Of a DNA stretch of 38,136 nt, positions 1 to 7,693 are shown piece by piece. A model generated the notes under the pieces. The model was not told the DNA's origin, ran no database searches, and saw only the letters and a list, made by a program, of their open reading frames with translations. Where the stretch lies: the NCBI GenBank assembly GCA_910578475.1, contig CAJTRK010000012.1:1-38136 (forward strand), given 5' to 3'. The translations under genes were made by a program, and so were the position numbers. Within the stretch, counting starts at the first letter, position 1. Each line of letters opens with the position of its first letter. Origin of the DNA: an uncultured Lachnospiraceae bacterium. Lineage in GTDB: Bacteria; Bacillota; Clostridia; Lachnospirales; Lachnospiraceae.

Positions 1-386
1 TAAAAATTCAGGACCTTGTAGGATTCGGTCCCACAAGGTCCTCTTCCTTTCCCTCAACCTTCCCACAGCATAAAAAACGAAGCATTTGGGGCACTTAAAA
101 GAGGCAGGAAAAATGAAGGAAGGGAAGAGGATAAATTATAATCTGCCATCGGAAAAAACTTCTTCTGTATGGACAGGAGCTAAGCCGCAAAGCCCGTAAA
201 CAATAGTATTTTATGGATTTTTTGTATAAAAAAGAACTTTCGGAATTTTTACTTCGGGAAATTGCATATTTATCTAAAATTCCGGTATATAATATTAAAA
301 GCGATTGATTTTCCGGACAGTTTCTTTTAGAATATAATTACGGAAAATTGAATTAAAATGCAAAAATCCGAAGTAAGGAGAAGGAA
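1..386. other. Intergenic region upstream of the first gene
   Basis: No convincing gene is seen here. The left end holds a strong hairpin (listed separately). The rest becomes very AT-rich towards the first gene. A 9-base inverted repeat (241-249 with 276-284) could fold, and two TATAAT boxes occur at 288-293 and 333-338. Neither has a good -35 at standard spacing, so the promoter of the downstream ATPase gene is probably here but is not pinned down. Confidence 0.5.
10..42. terminator. Hairpin, probable terminator of a gene left of the window
   Basis: Bases 10-23 and 29-42 form a 14-base stem with one A-C mismatch and the loop TTCGG. The plus-strand 3' flank is pyrimidine-rich rather than a pure T run. 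On the minus strand the stem is followed by a T-rich stretch. It may therefore work in either direction; the gene it ends lies outside the window. Confidence 0.6.
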
Positions 387-1640
387 ATGGAGACAATTAA
401 ACGCGATTTATATTTGAATCGATTGATTGAACGCCGTGAAAACGGTTTGATTAAGGTAGTTACTGGTATTCGAAGGTGTGGAAAGTCTTATCTTCTGTTC
501 AAGTTATACTATCAATATCTGTTGGATTCCGGCATTGAGGCCTCCAGGATTATCCGGATTCCGTTGGATGATGAAGAGTATGAAGAACTTCGTGAAAGCA
601 GACGCCTCAGCGCATATATCAAGAAGTGTGTAACTGATGAGGGGACATGGTTTATTTTTTTAGACGAAGTTCAGATGTGCAGGGGATTCGAGTCGGTGCT
701 CAACGGTTTAAACAGGAGAGATAATCTGGATATTTATGTAACCGGAAGTAATTCCAAATTTCTTTCTACTGATGTATTGACTGAGTTTCGGGGGCGTGGG
801 GATGAAGTACGGGTTTATCCGCTTTCTTTTTCCGAATATGTGACTGCGCATCCGGGGGATAAACAGGATGCCTGGATGGATTATTATAATTATGGAGGAC
901 TCCCGTTGATTCTCAGCCGAAAGACGGATGAGTTAAAATCAAGATATCTGATTGACTTATGCAGGGAATTATATTTAAAAGATATCGAAGAACGGTATAA
1001 ACTACGGGGAGATAATGTCATGGATACTCTGGTCAGCATACTTGCATCGGCGGTAGGCTCTTTGACAAACCCGACAAAACTGGCCAATACGTTCAAAAGT
1101 AATGGGATTCATGTCAGTGACAAAACGATTGGAGTGTATATTGGATATTTATTGGATGCCTTTTTTATTAACAAGGCAGAACGGTACGACATAAAAGGGA
1201 GAAAATATATTGCCTCTCCTTTTAAATACTATTTTACCGATATCGGGCTGCGTAATGCCAGACTCAATTTCAGGCAGCAGGAAGAAAATCACATTATGGA
1301 AAATATTATTTATAATGAATTGCTTGTCAGGGGACTCAATGTAGACGTTGGCGTTGTGGAACGCTCCGAACGGGATGAAAGCGGAAAGACGATACGTAAA
1401 AAGCTGGAGGTTGATTTCGTTTGCAATCGTGGCAATCAAAGATATTATATTCAGTCGGCATTTGCCATTCCGGACAATGATAAAATGCAGCAGGAACAGA
1501 AATCTTTGGTGCATATTGGCGATTCTTTTAAAAAGATTATTGTAGTGAAAGACCGAATTAAATTATGGCGGAATGAGAAGGGAATTGTAATTATGGGAAT
1601 CATGGATTTTCTTCTGAATCCCAATAGTCTTGAGTTATAA
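387..1640 (+). CDS. AAA-type ATPase with DUF4143 C-terminal domain
   Basis: A 417-residue protein of the widespread ATP-binding DUF4143 family. The P-loop is GIRRCGKS at residues 27-34 and the Walker B segment is FLDEV with D93-E94. The C-terminal third carries the DUF4143 region, which in many members resembles a PD-(D/E)xK nuclease fold: here E-VDF is followed by YYIQSA, so the expected catalytic E-x-K is replaced by Q-S-A and the fold is probably not an active nuclease. The C-terminal LLNPNSLEL ending is typical of the family as I recall it. GGAGAAGG lies just before the ATG. The family's role is not settled; DNA-related or toxin/defence roles have been suggested. It stands alone, with no operon partner visible. 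Confidence 0.85.
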   Translation: METIKRDLYLNRLIERRENGLIKVVTGIRRCGKSYLLFKLYYQYLLDSGIEASRIIRIPLDDEEYEELRESRRLSAYIKKCVTDEGTWFIFLDEVQMCRGFESVLNGLNRRDNLDIYVTGSNSKFLSTDVLTEFRGRGDEVRVYPLSFSEYVTAHPGDKQDAWMDYYNYGGLPLILSRKTDELKSRYLIDLCRELYLKDIEERYKLRGDNVMDTLVSILASAVGSLTNPTKLANTFKSNGIHVSDKTIGVYIGYLLDAFFINKAERYDIKGRKYIASPFKYYFTDIGLRNARLNFRQQEENHIMENIIYNELLVRGLNVDVGVVERSERDESGKTIRKKLEVDFVCNRGNQRYYIQSAFAIPDNDKMQQEQKSLVHIGDSFKKIIVVKDRIKLWRNEKGIVIMGIMDFLLNPNSLEL

Positions 1641-1685
1641 TTTTTGTATTTTTGGTGCGCAAAGAACATAACACCCCGGGAATTA

Positions 1686-1843
1686 TGAAATATCCATTTT
1701 GGAAAATGACGCATGATGACAATCCCAATGCAGCTTATATATGTATCAATTTATCGGAAGCCTATATCCCGGCAGAAATCAAAAAAAGGTCTATTTGCAT
1801 TGATAACGATATGGGAGAGACTTTGAAAATGCTGAAAATGTAG
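1686..1843 (+). CDS. Possible small hypothetical protein or gene remnant
   Basis: An open frame of 52 residues begins at an ATG preceded by GGGA and shortly follows the ATPase gene. A GTG start at 1652 would lengthen it to 63 residues. No motif, membrane segment or signal peptide is visible and I do not recognise the sequence. It could be a real small gene, the decayed tail of a larger one, or chance. It is listed only because it fills the gap just downstream of the ATPase in the same direction. Confidence 0.2.
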
Positions 1844-2097
1844 TGCATCTTTTTCTATGCCAATTTTTTGAAATTTTGATATGTATGGGGGAGGGAGATT
1901 TTCCAACTATGAGTGATTTTTACAGATTTCCGCTTGCGGGATTTCTGTAAAAAAGTGGCTGCGGACGTCCGCGGGCAGTTACAATGACTGCCGCAGACAG
2001 CAAAATGGAGATTTTTGAAAACCGTGCCGATGCTTATAGAAGGGCTATTAACAGCAAAATCAACAACGTGTTCAAGCGTGTTCAAAACGCTTGACAG
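1844..2097. other. Non-coding stretch rich in inverted repeats
   Basis: No gene is supported. The stretch holds an unusual run of dyads. A perfect 10-base stem joins 1917-1926 and 1944-1953. A perfect 12-base palindrome, GCGGACGTCCGC, lies at 1961-1972. A 6-base stem (1974-1979 with 1987-1992) has a 7-base loop. Near 2066-2094 there are two copies of CGTGTTCAA and a CAAGCG/CGCTTG dyad. None has a T run in the position needed for an intrinsic terminator on the plus strand. Its GC-rich parts stand out from the AT-rich flanks, so it may be a dispersed non-coding repeat or a structured RNA. Confidence 0.45.
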
Positions 2098-2135
2098 CAA
2101 AAAATAAGGAAACCTTAGTATAATCAAGGTTTCCT
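2098..2135 (-). terminator. Intrinsic terminator of tRNA-Leu(AAG)
   Basis: AAGGTTTCCT at 2126-2135 pairs perfectly with AGGAAACCTT at 2107-2116 around a 9-base loop. On the minus strand the stem is followed by TTATTTTTT. It lies 12 bases downstream of the tRNA 3' end, in the right orientation to end that transcript. Confidence 0.88.
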
Positions 2136-2147
2136 CACTCTTAACAA

Positions 2148-2231
2148 TGCGGAAGATGGGACTTGAACCCACACGATGTAACCATCACAAGATCCTTAGT
2201 CTTGCTCGTCTGCCAGTTCCGACACTTCCGC
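2148..2231 (-). tRNA. tRNA-Leu (anticodon AAG)
   Basis: The minus strand folds as an 84-base class II tRNA. The 7-bp acceptor stem is GCGGAAG with CTTCCGC and the discriminator is A. The anticodon stem CAAGA/TCTTG encloses the 7-base loop CTAAGGA, so the anticodon is AAG, reading CUU. A long variable arm follows, and the T-arm contains GGTTCAAGTCC. CCA is not encoded (TTG follows). A34 would need conversion to inosine to read CUC as well. A promoter and a terminator flank it, so it is a single-gene transcript. Confidence 0.93.
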
Positions 2232-2253
2232 TTACGTTCACAACGCAAATAAT

Positions 2254-2282
2254 ATTCTACTATCGCATGAAGCAAAAGTCAA
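2254..2282 (-). promoter_or_regulatory. Promoter of tRNA-Leu(AAG)
   Basis: On the minus strand TTGACT (2277-2282) is separated by 17 bases from TAGAAT (2254-2259). The predicted start of transcription is about 15-20 bases before the mature tRNA 5' end at 2231. Confidence 0.6.
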
Positions 2283-2446
2283 TATCTTTTTTTAAAATTC
2301 TGTCGAAAATTTCTGCAAAAATTTCTGCCGAAACAGATAATGCAGCATATATCCCTTTTTCCTATTGTATGATACAATAAATACAGGCTCTTAGAGCGAA
2401 TCGATAACGATATTGGAGTTTGTGACGCTCCGGAATGGAGGAAAAA

Positions 2447-3277
2447 ATGTATTATTTTACGGACGACTGTCTGCTTGGCGTGGAAATGATTGATAATGAG
2501 CACAAGGAGCTTTTCCGCATTATCAACGAGATACAGGAACTTCTCAACAACGAAATGATTGAGGACAAATATCATCAGATTCTGGAGATGGTGGAAAGAC
2601 TGAAAGAATACGCGGAACAGCATTTTCAGCATGAAGAAGCGTATATGGAAAGCATCCATCATCCGGAGCTGGAACTGCAGAAACAGCAGCATCTTATTTT
2701 TTGTGAAAAAATTGACGAAGCGGACGCGCGGTCTACGGGGAGCGAACAACAGGAGTTTCTGGAAGATTTGTTAAAATATCTGGTTACCTGGCTGTATCGT
2801 CATATTATCGGATGCGACCTGATGATTGGCAAATTGAACCCGCCGGAAAAGAAGCATGCGGTTCCGGCCTTTACGGAGCAGTATTTGACAGGAATCAGTC
2901 TGGTGGACGAAGAACATAAAGAATTATTCCGCATTATCGGAGAGGTATACCGTGTCATCATGGAGGAATATCTTCATGATAAATATGATGAAATTGTCCG
3001 TTTATTGGAAGAATTGAAGGATTATACGAAGTTCCATTTTGCGGATGAGGAAAACTATATGCAGAGCATTCAATATGAAGGGCTGGCGGCGCAGAAACGG
3101 GCCCATGATGCGTTTGTTGCAAGGCTGGAGGAAATGAATTTTGAACATATTGATGAGCATCAACAGGAAACGCTGGAAGAAATGATGGAATTTCTGACAG
3201 AATGGCTTGTAAATCATATATTACACAGTGATAAAAAAATCGGGAAGCAGCCGCCTGAATATATTCAAAAACATTGA
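2447..3277 (+). CDS. Bacteriohemerythrin with two tandem domains
   Basis: A 276-residue soluble protein made of two hemerythrin four-helix domains (about residues 10-130 and 145-268). Such domains bind a di-iron centre that carries O2 or acts as an O2/iron sensor. The motifs are H19, H59-xxx-E63, H82 and H119-xxxx-D124 in the first domain, and H157, H197-xxx-E201, H220 and H257-xxxx-D262 in the second. In both, the first histidine of the usual HxxxH pair is glutamine (Q78, Q216), giving QxxxH. The ATG at 2447 is chosen because GGAGG sits 5 bases upstream; an in-frame ATG at 2435 overlaps that site. An extended -10 (TGATACAAT, 2370-2378) may drive it. A chemoreceptor gene follows after 65 bases, suggesting a link to oxygen-related behaviour. 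The hemerythrin call is firm; the role is inferred. Confidence 0.92.
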   Translation: MYYFTDDCLLGVEMIDNEHKELFRIINEIQELLNNEMIEDKYHQILEMVERLKEYAEQHFQHEEAYMESIHHPELELQKQQHLIFCEKIDEADARSTGSEQQEFLEDLLKYLVTWLYRHIIGCDLMIGKLNPPEKKHAVPAFTEQYLTGISLVDEEHKELFRIIGEVYRVIMEEYLHDKYDEIVRLLEELKDYTKFHFADEENYMQSIQYEGLAAQKRAHDAFVARLEEMNFEHIDEHQQETLEEMMEFLTEWLVNHILHSDKKIGKQPPEYIQKH

Positions 3278-3342
3278 AAATTGAGAAAAAAGAGTATAAT
3301 AAAGCTATATAATGTATTTATTCCGGAGAGGGGGTTAAAAGA

Positions 3343-5184
3343 ATGAACGGGGAAAGCAAAGAAGGCAAAAGTAACAGGACGAATCATAATGATTCCGTAC
3401 CGCGGTCAAAGAGTATCGCAACTGTGATGGTGGCAGTCATTTTTCTGATGCTGGCGGCAACGATTGTTGTGCTTGGGGCACTGGGCATTTCATTTCTCAG
3501 AAAGTCCATGAACAAGAACATTGCTACATATGAGGAAACGATGAATGACGGATACAATCTGGAAATCAAATCGGAAATCCAGTCGGCAATTGCCATCATC
3601 CAGACGTATTATGACCGAAGTCAGGCCGGGGAACTGACGGAGGAAGAGGCAAAAGAGCTGGCCAAAGAAGTTATCCGCGGTATGCGCTATCGCGATGACG
3701 ATTCCGGGTATATGTGGATTGACGATACGGATTATAATCTTGTCATGCACCCGATTCTGCCGGAGCAGGAAGGGAATAACCGATATGATTTAACGGACCA
3801 GAACGGCGTAAAGATTATTCAGAATATTATGAAATCCGCGGATGCCGGCGGCGGTTACAATGAATTTTATTTTACGAAAGCAGACGGCGTAACGGTGGCG
3901 CCGAAACGGGCTTATTCGGAGAAATTCGAGCCCTGGAACTGGGTGGTTACAACGGGGAACTACATAGATGATATGACGGAAGAAATTCAGGCTGAGGAGC
4001 GGGAAATCAAGTTTGAATTTCTGAACATGCTGATTTCCTATGCGGCAAGTATTGTAACAATTCTAATCCTTGTTCTTGTAATTTCGATTATCTTCGGCCG
4101 GCGTCTGGCGGGCGGCATTAAAAAGGTGGAAGGTAATCTGCGAAAAATTGCGGAGGGAGACCTTTCCTTTGAAATTGACAGTAAGCTGACCGACCGTTCC
4201 GATGAAATCGGCAAGATTGCCCAGTCACTGAATCGAGTCAAACTTTCTCTGGCCGGAATGATTGGAGATGTCAGCCATGCCAGCGCGCAGCTGAAAAAGA
4301 GCAGCGAGGATTTCAGCGAGAAGTTCGGAGACATTACAAACAGCATTAATGACACGAACTGCGCGATTGATGAAATGGCGAAGGGTACGGCGAGTCTTGC
4401 GGAAGAGACAGAAACCGTTAATGAGAAGGTGCAGAAGCTTGGAGATGTCATTGATACAGAAAAGAGCGAAATGGATAAACTGGAAACTTCTGTTGATACA
4501 ATGATGAAATTCTCCGACGGCGCTTCCGAAAGCATTAAGAAGCTGTATGAAATATCGAAAATTACGAATAATGCGATTCAGGTAGTTTCTGAACAGACGA
4601 AGCAGACGAGCGAATCGGCGGTAAATATCAATAAAATGGTAGAGGTCATTAAAAATATGACTTCTCAGACAAATCTTTTGTCGCTGAACGCGAGCATTGA
4701 ATCCGCAAGGGCAGGCGAGGCCGGTAGAGGTTTTGCGGTGGTTGCGGAAGAAATCCGGAATCTTGCGGAGAAATCGGCGGAAAGCGCGGCCGGTATCGAA
4801 GCGGTTGTCAAAGAGCTTACGACCAATGTTGAAATTTCCACGAACAGAATGCAGGAAGCGATGACAAATGTGGAAGAACAGCAGAAACAGTTGAAAGAAA
4901 CGCAGGAAGCTTTCGCCAATCTTTATAAAGAGATTAATATCGTAGATGATGTTGCGGTAACCATAGGTAAGCAGACGGATATTCTGAATGAGCTGAAAGT
5001 AGTCGTGGCGGATTCCGTATCGAATCTTGGCAGCGTTGTGGAAGAAAATTCCGCATCCGCACAGGAAACGAGCGCAGGAATGCAGGTTGTGGCGGAAGCG
5101 ATTCAGGAATGTTACCGGGATACGCAGATGCTGGTAGAGCTGAGCGAAGAGCAGAATCAGAAGACGCAGAAGTTCACAATATAA
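3343..5184 (+). CDS. Methyl-accepting chemotaxis protein with Cache sensor domain
   Basis: A 613-residue transmembrane chemoreceptor. A short charged N-terminus leads into membrane helix 1 (about residues 24-50). The extracytoplasmic domain (about 55-215) has the YMWIDD and NWVVTTGNYID landmarks of single-Cache (sCache_2) sensors, which usually bind small organic acids or similar ligands. Membrane helix 2 (about 225-250) is followed by a HAMP linker and a long coiled-coil signalling domain. The hairpin tip, containing EAGRGFAVVAEEIRNLAEKS, is where CheA/CheW bind. The N-terminus before helix 1 is cytoplasmic. GGAGAGGGGG lies upstream of the ATG. TATAAT boxes at 3295-3300 and 3308-3313 suggest it may have its own promoter as well as read-through from the hemerythrin. 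The ligand cannot be deduced. Confidence 0.94.
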   Translation: MNGESKEGKSNRTNHNDSVPRSKSIATVMVAVIFLMLAATIVVLGALGISFLRKSMNKNIATYEETMNDGYNLEIKSEIQSAIAIIQTYYDRSQAGELTEEEAKELAKEVIRGMRYRDDDSGYMWIDDTDYNLVMHPILPEQEGNNRYDLTDQNGVKIIQNIMKSADAGGGYNEFYFTKADGVTVAPKRAYSEKFEPWNWVVTTGNYIDDMTEEIQAEEREIKFEFLNMLISYAASIVTILILVLVISIIFGRRLAGGIKKVEGNLRKIAEGDLSFEIDSKLTDRSDEIGKIAQSLNRVKLSLAGMIGDVSHASAQLKKSSEDFSEKFGDITNSINDTNCAIDEMAKGTASLAEETETVNEKVQKLGDVIDTEKSEMDKLETSVDTMMKFSDGASESIKKLYEISKITNNAIQVVSEQTKQTSESAVNINKMVEVIKNMTSQTNLLSLNASIESARAGEAGRGFAVVAEEIRNLAEKSAESAAGIEAVVKELTTNVEISTNRMQEAMTNVEEQQKQLKETQEAFANLYKEINIVDDVAVTIGKQTDILNELKVVVADSVSNLGSVVEENSASAQETSAGMQVVAEAIQECYRDTQMLVELSEEQNQKTQKFTI

Positions 5185-5236
5185 ATGATTATCAGAAAAT
5201 TTTTTAAAAGATTTTTCAGAAGATTTCAAAATAGTA

Positions 5237-5265
5237 TTGACAGAAAAGGGAAAAGCAGTTAAAAT
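5237..5265 (+). promoter_or_regulatory. Promoter of tRNA-Leu(CAG)
   Basis: A perfect TTGACA (5237-5242), a 17-base spacer and TAAAAT (5260-5265) lie just upstream of the tRNA, a strong sigma-A type promoter. Confidence 0.8.
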
Positions 5266-5276
5266 AGCATTTGTTC

Positions 5277-5360
5277 GCAGGAATGGCGGAATTGGCAGAC
5301 GCGCACGGTTCAGGTCCGTGTGATAGCAATATCATGAGGGTTCAAGTCCCTTTTCCTGCA
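5277..5360 (+). tRNA. tRNA-Leu (anticodon CAG)
   Basis: An 84-base class II tRNA. The acceptor stem GCAGGAA pairs with TTCCTGC and the discriminator is A. The anticodon stem CACGG/CCGTG encloses TTCAGGT, giving anticodon CAG for CUG codons. A long variable arm is present, and GGTTCAAGTCC marks the T-arm. CCA is not encoded. It has its own promoter and terminator. It is the second leucine tRNA in the window, and the two belong to different isoacceptor groups. Confidence 0.96.
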
Positions 5361-5371
5361 CTGATGTTATT

Positions 5372-5408
5372 ACAATAAAAAACACCGTTATACGGTGTTT
5401 TTTATTGT
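5372..5408. terminator. Bidirectional intrinsic terminator after tRNA-Leu(CAG)
   Basis: A perfect 17-base stem (5372-5388 with 5392-5408) with loop TAT. The GC core is CACCGT/ACGGTG, and the outer part is A-rich on the left and T-rich on the right, so it can act in both directions. It lies 11 bases after the tRNA. Confidence 0.93.
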
Positions 5409-5462
5409 GCAGGGAATTACACCGCAGCGCAGCAGATTTTGAAGCGCAGGCCGAAAGTTTTT

Positions 5463-5491
5463 TTGCTTTTTTTCAGAGAGTATGTTAAAAT
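5463..5491 (+). promoter_or_regulatory. Promoter of the GerMN lipoprotein operon
   Basis: TTGCTT (5463-5468), a 17-base spacer and TAAAAT (5486-5491) lie about 85 bases before the lipoprotein start. Between promoter and start codon a 6-base stem (TGTCTG with CAGACA) sits just before the ribosome site. Confidence 0.5.
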
Positions 5492-5577
5492 AAAGCCGAT
5501 TTCTATGTGAATGATGTGTTTGAGGTGAACAGGGAGGAAAAGCAGTTGTCTGTCGAAGCAGACAGAGGGGAGTAATT

Positions 5578-6216
5578 ATGAAGAACGGAAAGCTGATGGC
5601 AGTAGTCTTTATTCTAATCGTGCTGACACTGGCCGCCTGTGGCAATGTGCCGGAGGAAGTGACCGCAATGGAAAATAATCCGGTTCCTGAGACATCCACA
5701 AACGATTTGTTGGTGGATTCGCTGGAATTTTTACTAAGTGAGAACGGAACATCGACCGATGAAGAAGGACAGATACCGGAGGAGGAAGAAATAACGGAAG
5801 AAACAGAAAAGCAGAATGAAGTTACAATCTATTACGGAAACGGCGCTTCCGATATGTTAAGCAGCGAAAAGGCGGCAATGGAACAGGTAACGGCCGAAAA
5901 ACTGATAGACGCTTTGCTGAAACATAACATTGTTTCTTTGGGGACAAAGGTTAATTCTTTTGAAGAAGAAGAAACAAACGGCATTAAGATGCTGAAACTG
6001 GATTTGTCCAAGACTTTTCGGGATTATTTAAAAACAATGACGCAGGAAGGTGAAAAAATCATCCTTTCTTCCGTGGCGGCCACTTTTCTGGAAGCTTATG
6101 ATGCAGAGGAAATTATTATTACGGTAGATGGGAAAGCGTTGGAAACCGAGCACGCGTCTTATGAAGAGCCAATCCGGCTTTCATCGGAGATTTTTGTCGC
6201 ACCGATTAACGAATAG
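5578..6216 (+). CDS. GerMN-domain lipoprotein
   Basis: A 212-residue exported lipoprotein. The N-terminus is a type II signal peptide ending in the lipobox L18-A-A-C21, so it should be anchored to the outer face of the membrane through Cys21. After an acidic, low-complexity linker (about residues 25-80) comes a GerMN-like domain (about 83-205). It is recognisable from VTIYYGNG at its start, the ITVDGKAL segment near its end, and a helix-rich middle. GerM in Bacillus is a sporulation and germination lipoprotein, and GerMN domains occur in spore-engulfment and envelope proteins, so an envelope role is likely. GAGGGGAG precedes the ATG. It is followed after 71 bases by a DUF4125 gene, probably in the same transcript. 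Confidence 0.82.
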   Translation: MKNGKLMAVVFILIVLTLAACGNVPEEVTAMENNPVPETSTNDLLVDSLEFLLSENGTSTDEEGQIPEEEEITEETEKQNEVTIYYGNGASDMLSSEKAAMEQVTAEKLIDALLKHNIVSLGTKVNSFEEEETNGIKMLKLDLSKTFRDYLKTMTQEGEKIILSSVAATFLEAYDAEEIIITVDGKALETEHASYEEPIRLSSEIFVAPINE

Positions 6217-6287
6217 GGCGAAAAGGAAACCTCATGGGCGCGGCATGGCTGGTGAGGAAGAGAAGTTCAGAAGGAGGAAAAGGACTA

Positions 6288-6914
6288 ATGGCGGAAATAT
6301 CGGCAAGAGAGCAGCTTATATTTGACATTGCACAGAAAGAATGGGATATGTTCCAACATGTATATAATACCGGAGGGCGTGCATCCTGTCAGGATGACCC
6401 GGACACCTTTTTCCGCATGAGAATGAGCCAGTGGATGGTTTATTCGGATGAGCTGCTGCACAGTTATCAGAAGGACTGCGAGCGGGCGTGTGAAGAAGGC
6501 AGAAATCTTATTTTTGAAAAATACGGAAGAATGATGGAAAGCACCTATCCGGAAGAATACGAAAAAATAAAGGAATACCTGCCCGATGTGGAGGCGCGGA
6601 AGGAAATCGTAGAGCAAATCGTTCCGGTGCATTTGAAATGGGACGAGCAGATGCTTGCCGAGTATCCGAATATCCGCAGGCGGGGAAGAACGATGACGAC
6701 GGAACAGGATAATGCGACGGACGGTTCTTCGATGGAGAGTTATCTGCGTGCAGAGCTTTTCACATATTCTTTAGAGACCTTAACAATTCTTCTGAAAGAA
6801 ACGAAAGAAGCCTGTGAAAGCGGAGAAAATCTGTTGAAACAGATTATTGCAAATGAGACATTATTCTATGGCTATAAATCTTTAGAGGAAGCCGAAAAAA
6901 AATATGCCGGGTGA
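6288..6914 (+). CDS. DUF4125 family protein
   Basis: A 208-residue soluble protein with no signal peptide. The layout is typical of DUF4125 as I remember it: I-x-KEW-x-MF near residue 14, GGRASCQDD near 28-36, then SQW and a helical block containing EKYGRMMESTYPEEYE. A later part carries AEYPNIRRRGR and SYLRAELFTYSLETL. These conserved Trp, Cys and Arg residues suggest an enzyme or a binding protein, but no function is established. The ATG at 6288 is chosen because AAGGAGGA lies 8 bases upstream; a longer frame from 6234 lacks a site. It follows the GerMN lipoprotein gene in the same direction. Confidence 0.78.
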   Translation: MAEISAREQLIFDIAQKEWDMFQHVYNTGGRASCQDDPDTFFRMRMSQWMVYSDELLHSYQKDCERACEEGRNLIFEKYGRMMESTYPEEYEKIKEYLPDVEARKEIVEQIVPVHLKWDEQMLAEYPNIRRRGRTMTTEQDNATDGSSMESYLRAELFTYSLETLTILLKETKEACESGENLLKQIIANETLFYGYKSLEEAEKKYAG

Positions 6915-6964
6915 CCGCTCGGAAGACATGTCGGATGCCACCGGCGGAATGGCCGGCAGGAAAG

Positions 6965-7675
6965 TCAGAAATGCAGACGTCTGCGCACTTCGTTGCGCAG
7001 GCGTTTTTTGGCGATAATGGTAATCAAAGTGATGTCGATAATGACACAGACCGTCAGTACCACGGCGGACCATGTAATGCGGTATGGGACGTGGCAGAAT
7101 CGCTTAATCAGCAGTTCCAGCGCAACGCATAAAACGGGAACCTCTATGAAAAAATAGAGAGAACCGGTCAGCACGGAAAAGGGTAGTTTGTGTGCCAGAA
7201 AAGTGAAAATTTCGATTAATACCGTCACGGTGACGACGATTGGCAGTCCGAGCTGCCAGAACCATCTGGCGGTTGCGGTAGTGGTCAGAAAGGTAATCAG
7301 GTACAGGTACAGGCCGACTGCGACGCCGTCTGCCAGAAGCGCGACGTATACGGGCGTTTTCGTGTAAATGACAGCCGGAAAGGCAAAGAAAAAGAGGCAG
7401 AGACAGATACCGATGACGAGAAAGGACCAGAGACTGCCTTTGAATACAAAAAGATTCAGCAAAAAGCAGGTGATGCTCGTAGCGGAAAGGACAATCGACA
7501 GAAGAATGCCCAAATCTTTTCTTTTTACGACCTCAACCTGACCTTTCGAAGACGGATAAGGGCCGGAACCCGTTACGGGATGCGGCTGTTTGGGATTTAT
7601 GACCGGCGTATTGCAGAGCGGGCATTCTTTTAAGGACGCCTCCAGCTCTACGCCGCAGTTTACACAGTATGACAT
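6965..7675 (-). CDS. Zinc-ribbon polytopic membrane protein (DUF6320-like)
   Basis: A 236-residue protein. The first 25 residues form a zinc ribbon (CVNC at 4-7 and CPLC at 18-21, i.e. CxxC-x10-CxxC). After a proline-rich linker the rest, from about residue 53, is six hydrophobic helices. This arrangement matches the DUF6320 family as I recall it. The function is unknown. AAAGGAG lies before the ATG on the minus strand. It is 18 bases downstream of the condensation-domain gene in the same direction, so the two form an operon, and the divergent esterase gene completes the locus. The zinc ribbon could be regulatory or structural. Confidence 0.75.
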   Translation of the reverse strand: MSYCVNCGVELEASLKECPLCNTPVINPKQPHPVTGSGPYPSSKGQVEVVKRKDLGILLSIVLSATSITCFLLNLFVFKGSLWSFLVIGICLCLFFFAFPAVIYTKTPVYVALLADGVAVGLYLYLITFLTTTATARWFWQLGLPIVVTVTVLIEIFTFLAHKLPFSVLTGSLYFFIEVPVLCVALELLIKRFCHVPYRITWSAVVLTVCVIIDITLITIIAKKRLRNEVRRRLHF

Positions 7676-7693
7676 GATTCTACGCTCCTTTGC

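Noticed and set aside
262..293. Promoter TTGCAT/TATAAT before the DUF4143 gene
   Set aside because: The spacer is 20 bases and the -35 is poor; it is described only in the intergenic note.
1917..1953. Intrinsic terminator
   Set aside because: The stem is strong, but the T run is in the left arm and A's follow the right arm, so it does not have the layout needed on the plus strand.
2148..2231. Attachment site for an integrated element at the tRNA 3' end
   Set aside because: No integrase gene and no second copy of the tRNA 3' end were found in the window; the other tRNA-Leu shares only the common T-arm.
4225..5229. 334-residue minus-strand open frame
   Set aside because: It lies wholly against the chemoreceptor gene, is full of Phe, Arg and His from antisense codons, and shows no motif.
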